In this document: positions 1-7,918 of the stretch, one piece after another
Layout: each line of letters starts with the position of its first letter
How positions within the stretch are numbered: position 1 is the stretch's first letter
From: Amorphus sp040750475
GTDB taxonomy: Bacteria > Pseudomonadota > Alphaproteobacteria > Rhizobiales > Amorphaceae
Assembly: GCF_040750475.1 (NCBI RefSeq)
Contig: NZ_JABJVY010000022.1
Span: 1 to 64,000 of the forward strand
Length of the DNA: 64,000 bases
Direction of reading: 5' to 3'
Notes under the pieces: generated by a model
What the model was told of the DNA's origin: nothing
Databases searched by the model: none
The model's input: the letters and a program-made list of their open reading frames with translations, nothing else
Made by a program: the position numbers and the translations under genes

Positions 1-147
1 CTGCCACTTGCGGCCCTCGCATGGGCCGCCCTCTTTCTCGGCGAACCGGTACCGCCCCTGGCCATCGGATGCGCCGTCGTGGTGTTTGCTGCGATGCTTG
101 TTTGCCTGCGCAGCCGGATCGCACGCCAAACGGATAGACCCAATTAA
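1..147 (+). CDS. EamA/DMT-family transporter, C-terminal fragment
   Basis: The frame is open from the first base and encodes 48 residues before a TAA. It contains a hydrophobic segment, a typical 'LGEPVPP' turn and a final helix that ends in positively charged residues. A hydrophobic helix, then a Gly-Glu-Pro loop, then a last helix is what the final two membrane helices of EamA (drug/metabolite transporter) proteins look like. The start lies outside the window, so substrate and direction cannot be judged. The call is an inference from a short but characteristic tail. Confidence 0.55.
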   Translation: MPLAALAWAALFLGEPVPPLAIGCAVVVFAAMLVCLRSRIARQTDRPN

Positions 148-470
148 ACCTAGTCTCGCATTCTCAGTCTCGTACCGACCGATAATCCGTCGCCGACCCA
201 CGGATCTCGCACCCGCCGAAACCCGCGAATCCCAGCGTTTTATGCCCCAGGCGGCCGACCACTTCGGCCGCGCCATCCATCACAGTCCCGTCTCGCCCTT
301 TCGCGGCTGCCGTCCCTCGGAAGGATTCCGCGTCTCTGCCGGACGGCGCCTTGCCGTCAATGCGCTGCCCGCGCCGGTCCCGTGTTGCGCATGACGGCTT
401 CGGCTCATTCCGCCCGGCGTTTCGATCCGCGTCCTTCGGGACGGACAACCAACTTTGAAAGGATCGAGAC
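148..470. other. Intergenic stretch, no gene seen
   Basis: These 323 bases separate the transporter tail from the next small gene. Open frames here are short, and I recognise no protein or RNA. The last 20 bases hold the ribosome binding site of the next gene (AAAGGATCGAG). I see no convincing terminator or repeat. Confidence 0.4.
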
Positions 471-836
471 ATGGGACTGGATATGTATGCTTTCGCGACC
501 GACCAGCAGATCGCCGACGAGGTCGACTTCAGCGCCGAGGGCGCCACGGAGATCTTCTACTGGCGCAAGCACCCCAACCTGCACGGCTGGATGGAGCGCC
601 TCTACAGCGAGAAGGGCGGCGCGAGCCCCGTCTTCAACTGCGTCAACGTGCAGCTCACCGCGGCCGACATCGACCGGCTGGAGGCCGACATCAAGGCGGG
701 CGCCCTACCGCACACGGAGGGCTTCTTCTTCGGCGCCTCGAACGGCTCCGAGACGGAGGGCGACCTGACCTTCGTCGCCAAGGCGCGCGAACTCATCGAG
801 GCCGGCGCCACCGTCTTCTACACATCCTGGTGGTAG
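471..836 (+). CDS. Small acidic plasmid-type protein, unknown function
   Basis: This encodes 121 residues with a start preceded by AAAGGATCGAGAC. The protein is soluble and acidic, opens with MGLDMYAFATD and is rich in Trp and aromatic residues, with no signal peptide or membrane helix. Similar small proteins occur on alphaproteobacterial plasmids and are sometimes loosely labelled 'phosphoglycerate kinase', but nothing here supports a kinase. It stands alone with a terminator-like hairpin just after it. Function unknown; that it is a real gene is likely from the RBS, codon use and terminator. Confidence 0.72.
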   Translation: MGLDMYAFATDQQIADEVDFSAEGATEIFYWRKHPNLHGWMERLYSEKGGASPVFNCVNVQLTAADIDRLEADIKAGALPHTEGFFFGASNGSETEGDLTFVAKARELIEAGATVFYTSWW

Positions 837-853
837 CGCTGCCGCTCACAACG

Positions 854-877
854 AAGCCGCCTCTCCGGAGGCGGCTT
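854..877 (+). terminator. Rho-independent terminator-like hairpin
   Basis: Ten-base arms (AAGCCGCCTC and GAGGCGGCTT) form a perfect stem around a TCCG loop, followed by a short T-containing tail. It lies 17 bases after the stop of the preceding gene. Confidence 0.6.
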
Positions 878-957
878 TCGCGTGTGGGGCTCGGCAGGCG
901 GCGGCCGTCTTCTTAGCCGGACGGTTGGCGCCAGTGTCTGCCGACGATGTTGCTCGC

Positions 958-1230
958 TTATGCGCTCGCGCGCAAACGGCTCCTGACGCCCTCGGGCAGG
1001 TGAATGCGCCAACCCATCAGCCGCGCATTGAGCGGCCAGTCCTCGGCGATACCGAGACGGCGCTCGGGATCCGGCCCGAACATCTTCCGACGGACAAAGG
1101 CATCGAAGGTCAGGCCGCACCGCCTGGCGCGCGCCACGGCCTCGTCCAGCTCATTCGGCGACAGGGCGAAGGTGAACTCGTACAGCCCCGCTTTGACGCG
1201 GACGCTCACGGGGTCTTGGGCTGTCGTCAT
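958..1230 (-). CDS. Small plasmid-type protein, unknown function
   Basis: This encodes 90 residues beginning MTTAQDPVSVRVKAG. I chose this ATG because GGAGG lies about 10 bases upstream; the frame stays open further upstream but loses protein-like composition. The central part ('LSPNELDEAVARARRCGLTFDAFVRRKMFG') reads like a short helical, ribbon-helix-helix-like or antitoxin-like segment, but I cannot assign a family. There is no membrane segment. It faces away from the gene at 1615, with which it shares a 384-base intergenic region. Confidence 0.6.
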   Translation of the reverse strand: MTTAQDPVSVRVKAGLYEFTFALSPNELDEAVARARRCGLTFDAFVRRKMFGPDPERRLGIAEDWPLNARLMGWRIHLPEGVRSRLRASA

Positions 1231-1614
1231 CGGCGATAATCCTCCATGTGGTTCCTTTCCTCTTCTGACCTCGACCGCAAGCGCCTCACCTGACGCCGAC
1301 GCCCACGTCCGCTCTGCCCCCGGCGATGGTCTCGACGATCGTCGATGTCTTCCCTCGTCCGCCGGGTTCCGGCGTCGCAAGCGGCCTTCTTCACTGGGCG
1401 AACCTGCGTCCGGCGCCGCCCGGCGCAACGCGTCGTCACGGCTTTCTTCCCCGCCGGCTGCGCCGGCTTCCTCGCGAGACAACAAAGCCGCGCCTCCGCG
1501 TCCTCCGCTCCCGCTACAGCCTGACGGTGCGCTCGGGACGGCTCGGCCGGCCGCTTTTCGTCGCCCATGAAGGCCGCGGCGACGCGGCACGGAACCAACG
1601 GAAGGAGGAAAGCC
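1231..1614. other. Intergenic region between divergent small genes
   Basis: These 384 bases lie between two divergent small genes and should hold both promoters. It is very GC-rich, and no clear -35/-10 pair stands out. Its open frames are short and atypical. The two ends carry the RBSs of the flanking genes (GGAGG before 1230 and AAGGAGG before 1615). Confidence 0.35.
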
Positions 1615-1830
1615 ATGAACCGACTGAACGCCATCGACACATTCGCCGAGCAGAGCTGGGACGAGTTCGTCATCGAGGTGGAGGACGCGCTCCTGATCGA
1701 GAGCGGCGAAGAGCTCGGCCCGGACCACATGCACGACATCGCCGCCGCCTATGACGCCGGCCTGTCCCCGTGGAGCTGCGTCATCGCGATGCTGGACAGC
1801 AACCCGCAGCTTCGCCAACGCGCCGCCTGA
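1615..1830 (+). CDS. Small acidic protein, unknown function
   Basis: This encodes 71 residues starting MNRLNAIDTFAEQSWDEF, with a strong AAGGAGG about 8 bases before the ATG. The protein is acidic and probably all-helical, with no membrane segment and no motif I recognise. A possible antitoxin or anti-restriction-like role is only a guess from its size and acidity. The RBS and composition make a real gene likely. Confidence 0.6.
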   Translation: MNRLNAIDTFAEQSWDEFVIEVEDALLIESGEELGPDHMHDIAAAYDAGLSPWSCVIAMLDSNPQLRQRAA

Positions 1831-1924
1831 ACTGGCCGACCCGCCGACGGCCTACGCCGTTGGCGGGGCTGGCCCCCGGCCGGGCGCTCAAGAGCGTCAT
1901 TGCACGCCGAGCCCGCTCCCGATC

Positions 1925-2079
1925 TCAGCGCCGGCGGCGGTGATGCACGAGCATCGCGGCCACGGCCGCCGCGACGATTCCGAACATGCTCAGACATTTG
2001 AACGGCGGCGTCTGCGCCGCCACCAGACCGGCCACGTTCGCCGCGCCGGCGAGCCCGAGGATTACGTATGTCCACATCG
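1925..2079 (-). pseudogene. Small two-helix membrane protein gene, apparently frameshifted
   Basis: An ATG with a good GGAGGGAA RBS opens MWTYVILGLAGAA and then runs into a short arginine-rich frame. The neighbouring frame, joined at about 2040, reads NVAGLVAAQTPPFKC, then a second hydrophobic helix (MFGIVAAAVAAML), and ends HHRRRR. Together they would make a coherent protein of about 50 residues with two membrane helices, so one frameshift within a run of GC repeats (GGCGCGGCGCG) is the simplest reading. It could be a true mutation or a sequence error. Confidence 0.4.
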
Positions 2080-2346
2080 GGCCATTCCCTCCGTTGGTTT
2101 CTCATCCGGGGGCTTATGGCGGCGGCCGATAGGTCGTAGCCTGACCGGGGGACAAGGCGCGTTGGCGGCTATTGTCTGTGTTTGAGAGCGATTGAAACTT
2201 GTCGGCGAGGTTAATCTCGGCTAGTATTCCGTTGGTTCCGATAGAGATTAAGTCACTGCCCTGTCAGTGTGAATCTTGCTCCCGCTGGAAGTTGGCCCCA
2301 TAAAGAGGTGAGCAGAAGTGTAACTTCAGTAGGGAGGCAAGATGGA

Positions 2347-2414
2347 TGTTGTACCCCAAAAACTCTTGAATCGAGGCTCCCCAGGGAGCCGTCGAGAGTT
2401 TTTGGGGTACAACA
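2347..2414. repeat. Large inverted repeat upstream of mobC, candidate oriT
   Basis: A perfect 20-base arm (TGTTGTACCCCAAAAACTCT) at 2347-2366 is matched by its reverse complement at 2395-2414. Inside lies a second hairpin (GGCTCC at 2375-2380 and GGAGCC at 2385-2390). The whole 68-base structure can fold as one long stem. It lies about 90 bases before mobC and the relaxase gene, where origins of transfer of MOBP plasmids are often found. No T-run follows, which argues against a plain terminator. The oriT role is inferred. Confidence 0.5.
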
Positions 2415-2505
2415 ATTTCCGCGACATTCGACCCCCTCACGGGGTCTCAAGCGCCGTCAATCTTGCTCTGCGAGGCCTGCCCGCCGCACGCGGAGGGCGC
2501 CGCTG

Positions 2506-3048
2506 ATGGCCCGCCCGCCGCTCAAGCCGGAAGAGCGCCGCACCGAATATCTGCGTGTCCGGCTCACCCCCGTCGAGAAGCGCGACCTTGAGCGCGCCGC
2601 CCAGGAGGTCGGCGTCACCATGGCCGAGTACGCCCGCGCCATGCTGACCGGCAAGAAGCCCAGGGCCAAGCCGCCGCGCGAGCGCGCCATGACGGCGCTG
2701 CTCTACGAGCTGTCCTCGATCGCCACGAACCTGAGTCAGCTCGCCGACGCGACGGGCATGACCACCTACGAGGACTGGGCGAAGTATGTGGGGGGCCAAC
2801 TTGTGGAGGCGGTGTCAGGGCGGTCCGACCAGACGCCGGTGATCGACGCGCACCTGGAGAAGATCAACGCCGCCGGCCACTGGGTAAACGCGCTGGCCCG
2901 GCGCGCCAACATGGGCAAGGAGCTCGACCTCCAGGAGGTGCACGACGCCCTCATCGCCGTGCAGAAAGTCCTGAAGCCGATCCACGACGCGGTGTCGCAA
3001 CCGCCGCCGGAGACCGGGTCGCCCCCGGACGGGAGCGATGCGGTTTAA
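2506..3048 (+). CDS. mobC: MobC-like relaxosome accessory protein
   Basis: This encodes 180 residues starting MARPPLKPEERRTEYLRVR, with GGAGG about 10 bases upstream; the longer upstream frame crosses the inverted repeat and is unlikely. The N-terminal part has the pattern of MobC-type ribbon-helix-helix proteins ('RVRLTPVEKRDLERAAQEV', then 'AEYARAML'), which bind the origin of transfer and help the relaxase open it. The second half ('ELSSIATNLSQLADA') matches the helical region of bacterial mobilisation proteins. The stop overlaps the relaxase start by 11 bases, so the two are co-translated. Confidence 0.82.
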   Translation: MARPPLKPEERRTEYLRVRLTPVEKRDLERAAQEVGVTMAEYARAMLTGKKPRAKPPRERAMTALLYELSSIATNLSQLADATGMTTYEDWAKYVGGQLVEAVSGRSDQTPVIDAHLEKINAAGHWVNALARRANMGKELDLQEVHDALIAVQKVLKPIHDAVSQPPPETGSPPDGSDAV

Positions 3049-4708
3049 GGTGCCCAAGCGCCAGCCGGAGAGCTTCAAGGCCTCCAGCCTCTACCTGGCC
3101 GGTCAGGTCAAGGGCCTCTCCCCCGACCGGGTCGAGTTCGTCGAGGGGCACAATCTCTACACCACCGATCCGCGCGCCGCGGCGGCGGTGATGGAGGCGA
3201 CGGCCGCCAAGAGCCGCCGCTGCAAGACGCCCGCCTACCATTTCATCATCACCTTCGATCCGAAGGACGCCGAGGCCGGCAAGGTGACCCAGGAGGTCAA
3301 GCGCGACGTGGCGCGCAAGGTGCTCGACGACATGGGGCTGAGCGAGCATCAGGCGCTGGTCTATTCCCACACCGACACCGACCACCCGCACCTGCACTTT
3401 CTGGTCAACCGCATCCACCCGACCCGCCACAAGGCCTATAGCCGGCACCGGGACGGCACCCGCCTCGCCGAGATCGTCCAGACGCGCGCCCGGGAGCTGG
3501 GGCTCAACGTGCTGCGCAATCGCGAGTACGGCCGGGAGCACGAGATCGACAACGAGCCGACCCCGACCGATGCCGAATACTGGCAGGCACGGCGCGAGGA
3601 TCGCGAAGCCCGCACGCGCTTCGGCAAGGGCCGCATCGTCGGCCTGCGCGCCCTGCTGCGCGACGACTTCTGGCAGGCCAGCTCGTGGAAGGATCTGACG
3701 CAGCGGCTCAACGACAAAGGGCTCACCCTGGAGATGAAGGGCCGAGGCCTCATCATCACCGACGGCGAGGGCTACGCGAAGCTCTCGGAGATGGGTAAGG
3801 GCGTGCGGCGCGATCGCCTCCAGGCCCGCTTCGAGCAGACCTACGGCAACTTCCTGATCGAGCGGGCGCGCGAGCTCGCGCAACGGCGCGAGGACCCCTC
3901 CGGCGTCGACACCGAGGGAATGACGCCCGCCGAGAAGCGGACCGTCGAGCGCCTGATGAACGACGACGCGCTGCCGCCGAGGCTGAACCCGGTCGAACGG
4001 CTCGACCAGCTCGACATGGACTATCGCTACTGGTCGGAGATCGACGCCGCCTACCGGCGGGGACGCAACCGGATCGACTATGCCAAGCGCCAGGAAACGT
4101 ATCTTCAGGAGCGGGAGAAGACGAACACCGAATGGTTCCGCAAGCGCACCGTCAGCCTGCTGCGCATTCTCGATGGCGTCTACCGCGATCCCTACGCGGC
4201 CAAGAGCGCCTGGGACATTCTGGAGCGGACCCATGGCGAGGCCGAGGCCGAACGCATGGTGAAGGAGAACCCGCTGGTGCTCGGCGAGGCCCGCGGCACC
4301 CGCGTCGGCGAATGGCGCGACGCGGAGCGACAGGAGGCCAAGCGCCTGTCCCGCTATCTCGGGGCGCGCCGCCGCAAGTGGCGTGAGGCCAAGAACGATC
4401 TGGAGCGGACCCGCGTCCAGCTCGAACGGGCGCGGGAGCGGAAGAGTCGCGCGATTCACGATTACCGGATGCTTCAGGGCGTGGCGGGCACGCCCGAGGA
4501 GCTGCGCAAGATCATGATCCGGAAGATCGCGGCGCGCTCACGCGCGCTGGAGCGGGTGACCGAACAGGCGATCCGCCGGAGCCGGTTTGCCGACGAGCGC
4601 AAGGAGCAGCTTCACCGCGCCTATCTGCGCGCCAAGGAGCGGAGTCTGGAGCGGCAGCGCAAGCGCGAGCGCCAGAAGGCGCTCGGCCTGGAAATCGACA
4701 TCGACTGA
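3038..4708 (+). CDS. MOBP/VirD2-type relaxase
   Basis: This encodes 556 residues. The relaxase nicks one strand at oriT, stays covalently bound to the 5' end and pilots DNA into the recipient. The conserved metal-binding histidine motif HTDTDHPHLHF is at about residues 111-121, followed by NRIHP, as in VirD2/MobA-type relaxases. The catalytic tyrosine should lie in the first 45 residues (Y19 or Y41 are candidates). The C-terminal half is highly charged and predicted coiled-coil, rich in Arg and Glu, without a recognisable primase domain. It overlaps mobC by 11 bases and forms a two-gene mobilisation operon with it. Confidence 0.88.
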   Translation: MRFKVPKRQPESFKASSLYLAGQVKGLSPDRVEFVEGHNLYTTDPRAAAAVMEATAAKSRRCKTPAYHFIITFDPKDAEAGKVTQEVKRDVARKVLDDMGLSEHQALVYSHTDTDHPHLHFLVNRIHPTRHKAYSRHRDGTRLAEIVQTRARELGLNVLRNREYGREHEIDNEPTPTDAEYWQARREDREARTRFGKGRIVGLRALLRDDFWQASSWKDLTQRLNDKGLTLEMKGRGLIITDGEGYAKLSEMGKGVRRDRLQARFEQTYGNFLIERARELAQRREDPSGVDTEGMTPAEKRTVERLMNDDALPPRLNPVERLDQLDMDYRYWSEIDAAYRRGRNRIDYAKRQETYLQEREKTNTEWFRKRTVSLLRILDGVYRDPYAAKSAWDILERTHGEAEAERMVKENPLVLGEARGTRVGEWRDAERQEAKRLSRYLGARRRKWREAKNDLERTRVQLERARERKSRAIHDYRMLQGVAGTPEELRKIMIRKIAARSRALERVTEQAIRRSRFADERKEQLHRAYLRAKERSLERQRKRERQKALGLEIDID

Positions 4709-4716
4709 CGGGCCGG

Positions 4717-5082
4717 CTATTCGAGCGGCTCACCGGCGACGAACGGCACTGCGGCCGCCCGGTCTTCCCAGCCGATCATATAGCTGGTCAGGCGCGCGCC
4801 GCCGTCGGTCACGACATCGACGACACAGGTGCGCAGATCGCCGCCTTCGCTGACGCGCAGCTCACGCGGGCTATGCAGGCCAATGACGCGGAGCTGATCC
4901 CCGGTGTCGAGGCTTTGCCGTACGAGACCCAGCATCTCGCTATCCTGACAGGCCGGCAGCGACGCCGGGGGCCGTTTGCCTTCGGCTTGCGCGGCCAATA
5001 CGCCAACACTCCCCGCCACGCCGATCAGACAGATTGCGATGGCGACCAGCAGGCCGCCGTCATGCTTATGGAACGAATTCAT
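4717..5082 (-). CDS. Small membrane-anchored or exported protein next to traG
   Basis: This encodes 121 residues with a hydrophobic N-terminal segment (LLVAIAICLIGVAGSVGVLAA) that is either a signal peptide or one membrane anchor. A periplasmic domain of about 85 residues with two cysteines follows. It lies 4 bases after the coupling-protein gene on the same strand, so it is probably the last gene of that operon and may have a role at the cell envelope during transfer. I do not recognise the family. Confidence 0.65.
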   Translation of the reverse strand: MNSFHKHDGGLLVAIAICLIGVAGSVGVLAAQAEGKRPPASLPACQDSEMLGLVRQSLDTGDQLRVIGLHSPRELRVSEGGDLRTCVVDVVTDGGARLTSYMIGWEDRAAAVPFVAGEPLE

Positions 5083-5086
5083 GAAA

Positions 5087-6679
5087 TCACCCTTTCGTTA
5101 TTTCTGGATTTGAAGAACCGGCGCGCTTGGCCGCCTCGGCGGGCCGGCTCAGGCGCCGTTGGAACACCGCGTCGGCGTAGTAGCGGATCTTCTCGGCAAG
5201 GATCGGCCGGCAGCCCTGGACGAAGACCAGCATGCGGCTGTCCGGCAGCAGCGTGACTTCCGACGGCGAGAGCAGCGGCCGGCCCGTCTCGCTCTCCCCC
5301 TCGCTGTAGGCATGCACCAGGCCGAGCAGCGGGAAGCGGCCCGAACGGCCGCCGCTGTGCACTTTCACCGTGCGCTGACCGAGCATGCTGGAGAGCATGT
5401 TGGCCGTCTCCGGGTCCTGGACGTTGAAGGCCTGCCGCACGGCGCAGTTGGCGATCATCGAGCGCCATTTGGCGTAGGTCTTCTGGAGCTGGTCGAGATC
5501 CTGCACGAACAGCCAGAGCCGCACGCCGTACCCGGCGAGGTAACCGATACCGTCCTCGACCGGCCGCATGCGCCCCAGGGCCGGAAGCTCGTCGAGCAGG
5601 AACAGGACCGGTGTGTCGGGCACGTCCGGATTGCGGCTCATGGCTGCCGTCGCGATGCCGACCATCAACCGCATGAACGGCTGATAGGACGAGACGAACT
5701 CCGGCGGCACGATCACGAAGACCGAACAGGTCCGATCCTTCATCCGCTCGAAGTCGAAGGTGGTCTTGGCGGTCATGGCCGAGAGCTGCGGGCTCTCGAA
5801 GATCGACATGCTGTCCTGTGCGGTGGAGACGACGCTGGAGCGCTCGCGCTCCTCTTTCTGCGAGAAGCCCTCGGCGACCCGGGCCGCGGTTGCGCTCTCC
5901 GAGCCCCGCATGCCTTCGAGCACCTTCACGAAGCCCTCGTCCGACCGCATCAGCATCACCCGGAGGTGGTGGAGTGTCCGGAGCTCGGGTTCGACGTCAC
6001 GGGCGAAATGAAGCAGCATCCCCATGATGAGGGTGCGCGCCTCGCGCTCGAAGTGATCCGCCTCGCCCGCCTTCGCGGCGACGATCATCTCGGCCATCAG
6101 ACGGGCGTCATCCACCTCGCTGGCTGTGCCGACCCGGATGAAATCCAGCGGATTGTAGAAGGCATTCGAAATCGTCGGATCGAACGGCGCGAAGACGACG
6201 ACGCGCCCGAGCTCCGCCCGGTAGCCGCCGGCGATGCGATAGTTCTCGCCCTTGATGTCGGTGACAAAGACCGAGCCCGGATGATCGAGAAGATTGGGCA
6301 CGACGGCGCCGATGCCTTTGCCCGAGCGCGTCGGCGCGAAGGTCAGCAGGTGGCCCGGCCGCTCATAGCGTAGGAACCGGCCGTCGCGCTTGCCGATAAT
6401 CGGCCCGGTCGACGTGAGTAGCCCCGCCTTGCGCAGTTCCTTGCCTCTGGCGAATGACGCCGAGCCGTAGGCCTGACGTGGCCGGCGGAAATAGCGCCAC
6501 AGCCCGACCAGGACCGGCAGGCAGACGAGCAGCAGGAATCCTGCGATGAGCGCGCCGCCGAACGGTGTGTGGGCGGCGTAGTGGAGAAAGAGATAGAGTC
6601 CCGCGAGAATGAGAATCCATTTCGGGAGATCGAAGACGGCGAACCGCAGCGTCCGCCACAATAGACGAATGAATGACAT
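5087..6679 (-). CDS. traG: VirD4/TraG-type coupling protein
   Basis: This encodes 530 residues. The protein is the membrane ATPase that brings the relaxosome to the type IV secretion channel. Two N-terminal membrane helices (about 20-37 and 43-62) precede the nucleotide-binding domain, with Walker A 'APTRSGKG' near residue 118 and Walker B 'VLFLLDELPALG' near 365. The family-typical 'VFVTDIKGENY' and 'LFVQDLDQL' stretches are also present. It is shorter than the usual 600-700 residues, mainly at the C-terminus. The ATG has GGAGGG 9 bases upstream. It points toward the relaxase operon, and no other type IV secretion gene is in the window. Confidence 0.92.
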   Translation of the reverse strand: MSFIRLLWRTLRFAVFDLPKWILILAGLYLFLHYAAHTPFGGALIAGFLLLVCLPVLVGLWRYFRRPRQAYGSASFARGKELRKAGLLTSTGPIIGKRDGRFLRYERPGHLLTFAPTRSGKGIGAVVPNLLDHPGSVFVTDIKGENYRIAGGYRAELGRVVVFAPFDPTISNAFYNPLDFIRVGTASEVDDARLMAEMIVAAKAGEADHFEREARTLIMGMLLHFARDVEPELRTLHHLRVMLMRSDEGFVKVLEGMRGSESATAARVAEGFSQKEERERSSVVSTAQDSMSIFESPQLSAMTAKTTFDFERMKDRTCSVFVIVPPEFVSSYQPFMRLMVGIATAAMSRNPDVPDTPVLFLLDELPALGRMRPVEDGIGYLAGYGVRLWLFVQDLDQLQKTYAKWRSMIANCAVRQAFNVQDPETANMLSSMLGQRTVKVHSGGRSGRFPLLGLVHAYSEGESETGRPLLSPSEVTLLPDSRMLVFVQGCRPILAEKIRYYADAVFQRRLSRPAEAAKRAGSSNPEITKG

Positions 6680-6926
6680 GACATATGTCCCTCCTTGTAT
6701 AACCGAGGGCTTATGTCACGCGTCTAAAATTATTTCGCTGACGTCTGGAAATCGGAATGGATAATAAATAGAATAGAGATGTCGCCGGATCCCGTTCAAT
6801 GTCCCTGTGACTTGTATAACCAGCGGGATTCGGCGACATTATTTATTTGGTGGCCGCACTTTCGATTTACAAACCCGTATGTTTACCGGGTTGAAGATTT
6901 CGTCATTTATACAAATAATGAATAGT
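6680..6926. promoter_or_regulatory. AT-rich regulatory/centromere-like region between par and traG
   Basis: These 247 bases are much more AT-rich than their surroundings and are dense in repeats. A direct repeat built on ATGTCCCT then CTTGTATAACC occurs at 6685-6709 and 6799-6827, and a third TTGTATAA lies inverted at 6907-6914. A 16-base inverted repeat with one mismatch spans 6779-6794 and 6824-6839. A LuxR-box-like dyad is at 6872-6892. The region lies downstream of the parA/RHH pair and upstream of traG, so it is a candidate for the traG promoter and for the partition site bound by the RHH protein. Confidence 0.5.
6872..6892. promoter_or_regulatory. LuxR/TraR-type box candidate (traG side)
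   Basis: The dyad AACCCG-N9-CGGGTT contains CCCGTATGTTTACCGGG. The same 17-base core, with one difference, occurs upstream of luxI at 8656-8672. It lies about 190 bases upstream of traG. A shared dyad at these two places is what a quorum-sensing regulator site would look like. Confidence 0.5.
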
Positions 6927-7154
6927 TTAGCCCTTGCGCGCCTTCACCAGATCGAAGCCTTCCTTCAGCAGCTCCACCATCGAGATGCCGTGAATGGCGG
7001 CATGCGCCTTGAACTCCCGGTGAAACTCCGCCGGCACCTTGAAGTTGAGCGGTTTCAGATCCGCCGCTTCCGGCCGATCGAGATTGTCGAGCGTCTCGCT
7101 CATCGCCGGCGGTGCGCCCTTGGTCGTGCGGTTCGGTGGAGCGATCTTCGTCAT
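6927..7154 (-). CDS. ParG/RHH-like partition partner of ParA
   Basis: This encodes 75 residues starting MTKIAPPNRTTKGAPPAM. A flexible basic N-terminus is followed by a short ribbon-helix-helix-like region ('LKPLNFKVPAEFHREFKAHAAIHGISMVELLKEGFDLV'). The start overlaps the region of the parA stop (about 2 bases apart), so the two genes form an operon. In class Ib partition systems a small RHH protein of this shape binds the centromere and stimulates the ParA ATPase; that role is inferred here from position and fold pattern. The repeats just downstream are the obvious candidate binding sites. Confidence 0.72.
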   Translation of the reverse strand: MTKIAPPNRTTKGAPPAMSETLDNLDRPEAADLKPLNFKVPAEFHREFKAHAAIHGISMVELLKEGFDLVKARKG

Positions 7155-7155
7155 G

Positions 7156-7872
7156 CTATGCAGCCTCCCGCTCGCCGTTGGTTTCGAGCAGGTCGACGAC
7201 TTCCTGGACAAGCGCATCGGCCCGCGCCTTGAGCGAGGCGAAGCGCGTTTCGGTCAGCGCCCGGCCCTCGTCGCTGGCGCGGCGATAGGCGGTCTTCTCC
7301 GGGAGTGTCGTGCTCAGGCAGCGATAGCCGCCTTGGGCGATATAGGTGCGCGCCTCGTCGAGCTCGGCCTCACTGTCCCCGACACGGCTCAGCACGAAGG
7401 CAATCCGGCCTGCGCCGACGCCGGCCTTGCGCAGCTCGTGGGCAAGCAGCACGGACGGCTCCAGATCGTCGAGAGCCAGTCCCGTCGGCAGGAGAACGAG
7501 ATCGCTCGCTTCCGCGATCTGCCGCGTGCCCATGCTCGCGTGCGGCGGCCCATCGAGTACCATCAGGTCATAGGCGCCGGCGGCCTGCATGGCCTGGGCA
7601 ACGGTCCCGAACCTCTCGACCGCGACAACAGGTTCCAGCCCGTGCTGGAGCCGGCGGGCCTGCCAACTGAACGCCGTGCCTTGCTGGATATCGAGATCGG
7701 CGATCTTCACCCGCCAGCCAGCCTGCGCGTATTCCCGCGCCACCAGCCGCGCCAGCGTGCTCTTGCCGACCCCGCCTTTCTGGGAAACAACTCCAATAAT
7801 CAAATCAAAATACCCGTTACTTATTCTCTTAAATATATAATTCAGTAAATCATCAATTATTTCTTTCGTCAA
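7156..7872 (-). CDS. parA: ParA-family partition ATPase
   Basis: The reading frame encodes up to 238 residues. The deviant Walker A box KGGVGKST is close to the N-terminus of the conserved part, followed by 'KIADLDIQQG' and 'LMVLDGPPHAS', as in small class Ib ParA/MinD-like ATPases that segregate plasmids. The start is uncertain: no ATG is available, and the AT-rich first 23 codons look non-family. The usual family start would fit the TTG at 7803 ('LIIGVVSQKGG', 215 residues). It heads a two-gene operon with the RHH protein and is divergent from luxR across an AT-rich promoter region. Confidence 0.85.
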   Translation of the reverse strand: MTKEIIDDLLNYIFKRISNGYFDLIIGVVSQKGGVGKSTLARLVAREYAQAGWRVKIADLDIQQGTAFSWQARRLQHGLEPVVAVERFGTVAQAMQAAGAYDLMVLDGPPHASMGTRQIAEASDLVLLPTGLALDDLEPSVLLAHELRKAGVGAGRIAFVLSRVGDSEAELDEARTYIAQGGYRCLSTTLPEKTAYRRASDEGRALTETRFASLKARADALVQEVVDLLETNGEREAA

Positions 7873-7918
7873 TTTCCATAAGAAAAAAGAAAAGGAGGAT
7901 TGTTGAATAAAGACCCCT

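Noticed and set aside
471..836. Phosphoglycerate kinase
   Set aside because: Labels of that kind exist for similar small proteins, but at 121 residues it has none of the kinase domains.
2951..4459. A 502-codon minus-strand frame across the relaxase
   Set aside because: The relaxase on the other strand has a full catalytic motif; the antisense frame has none.
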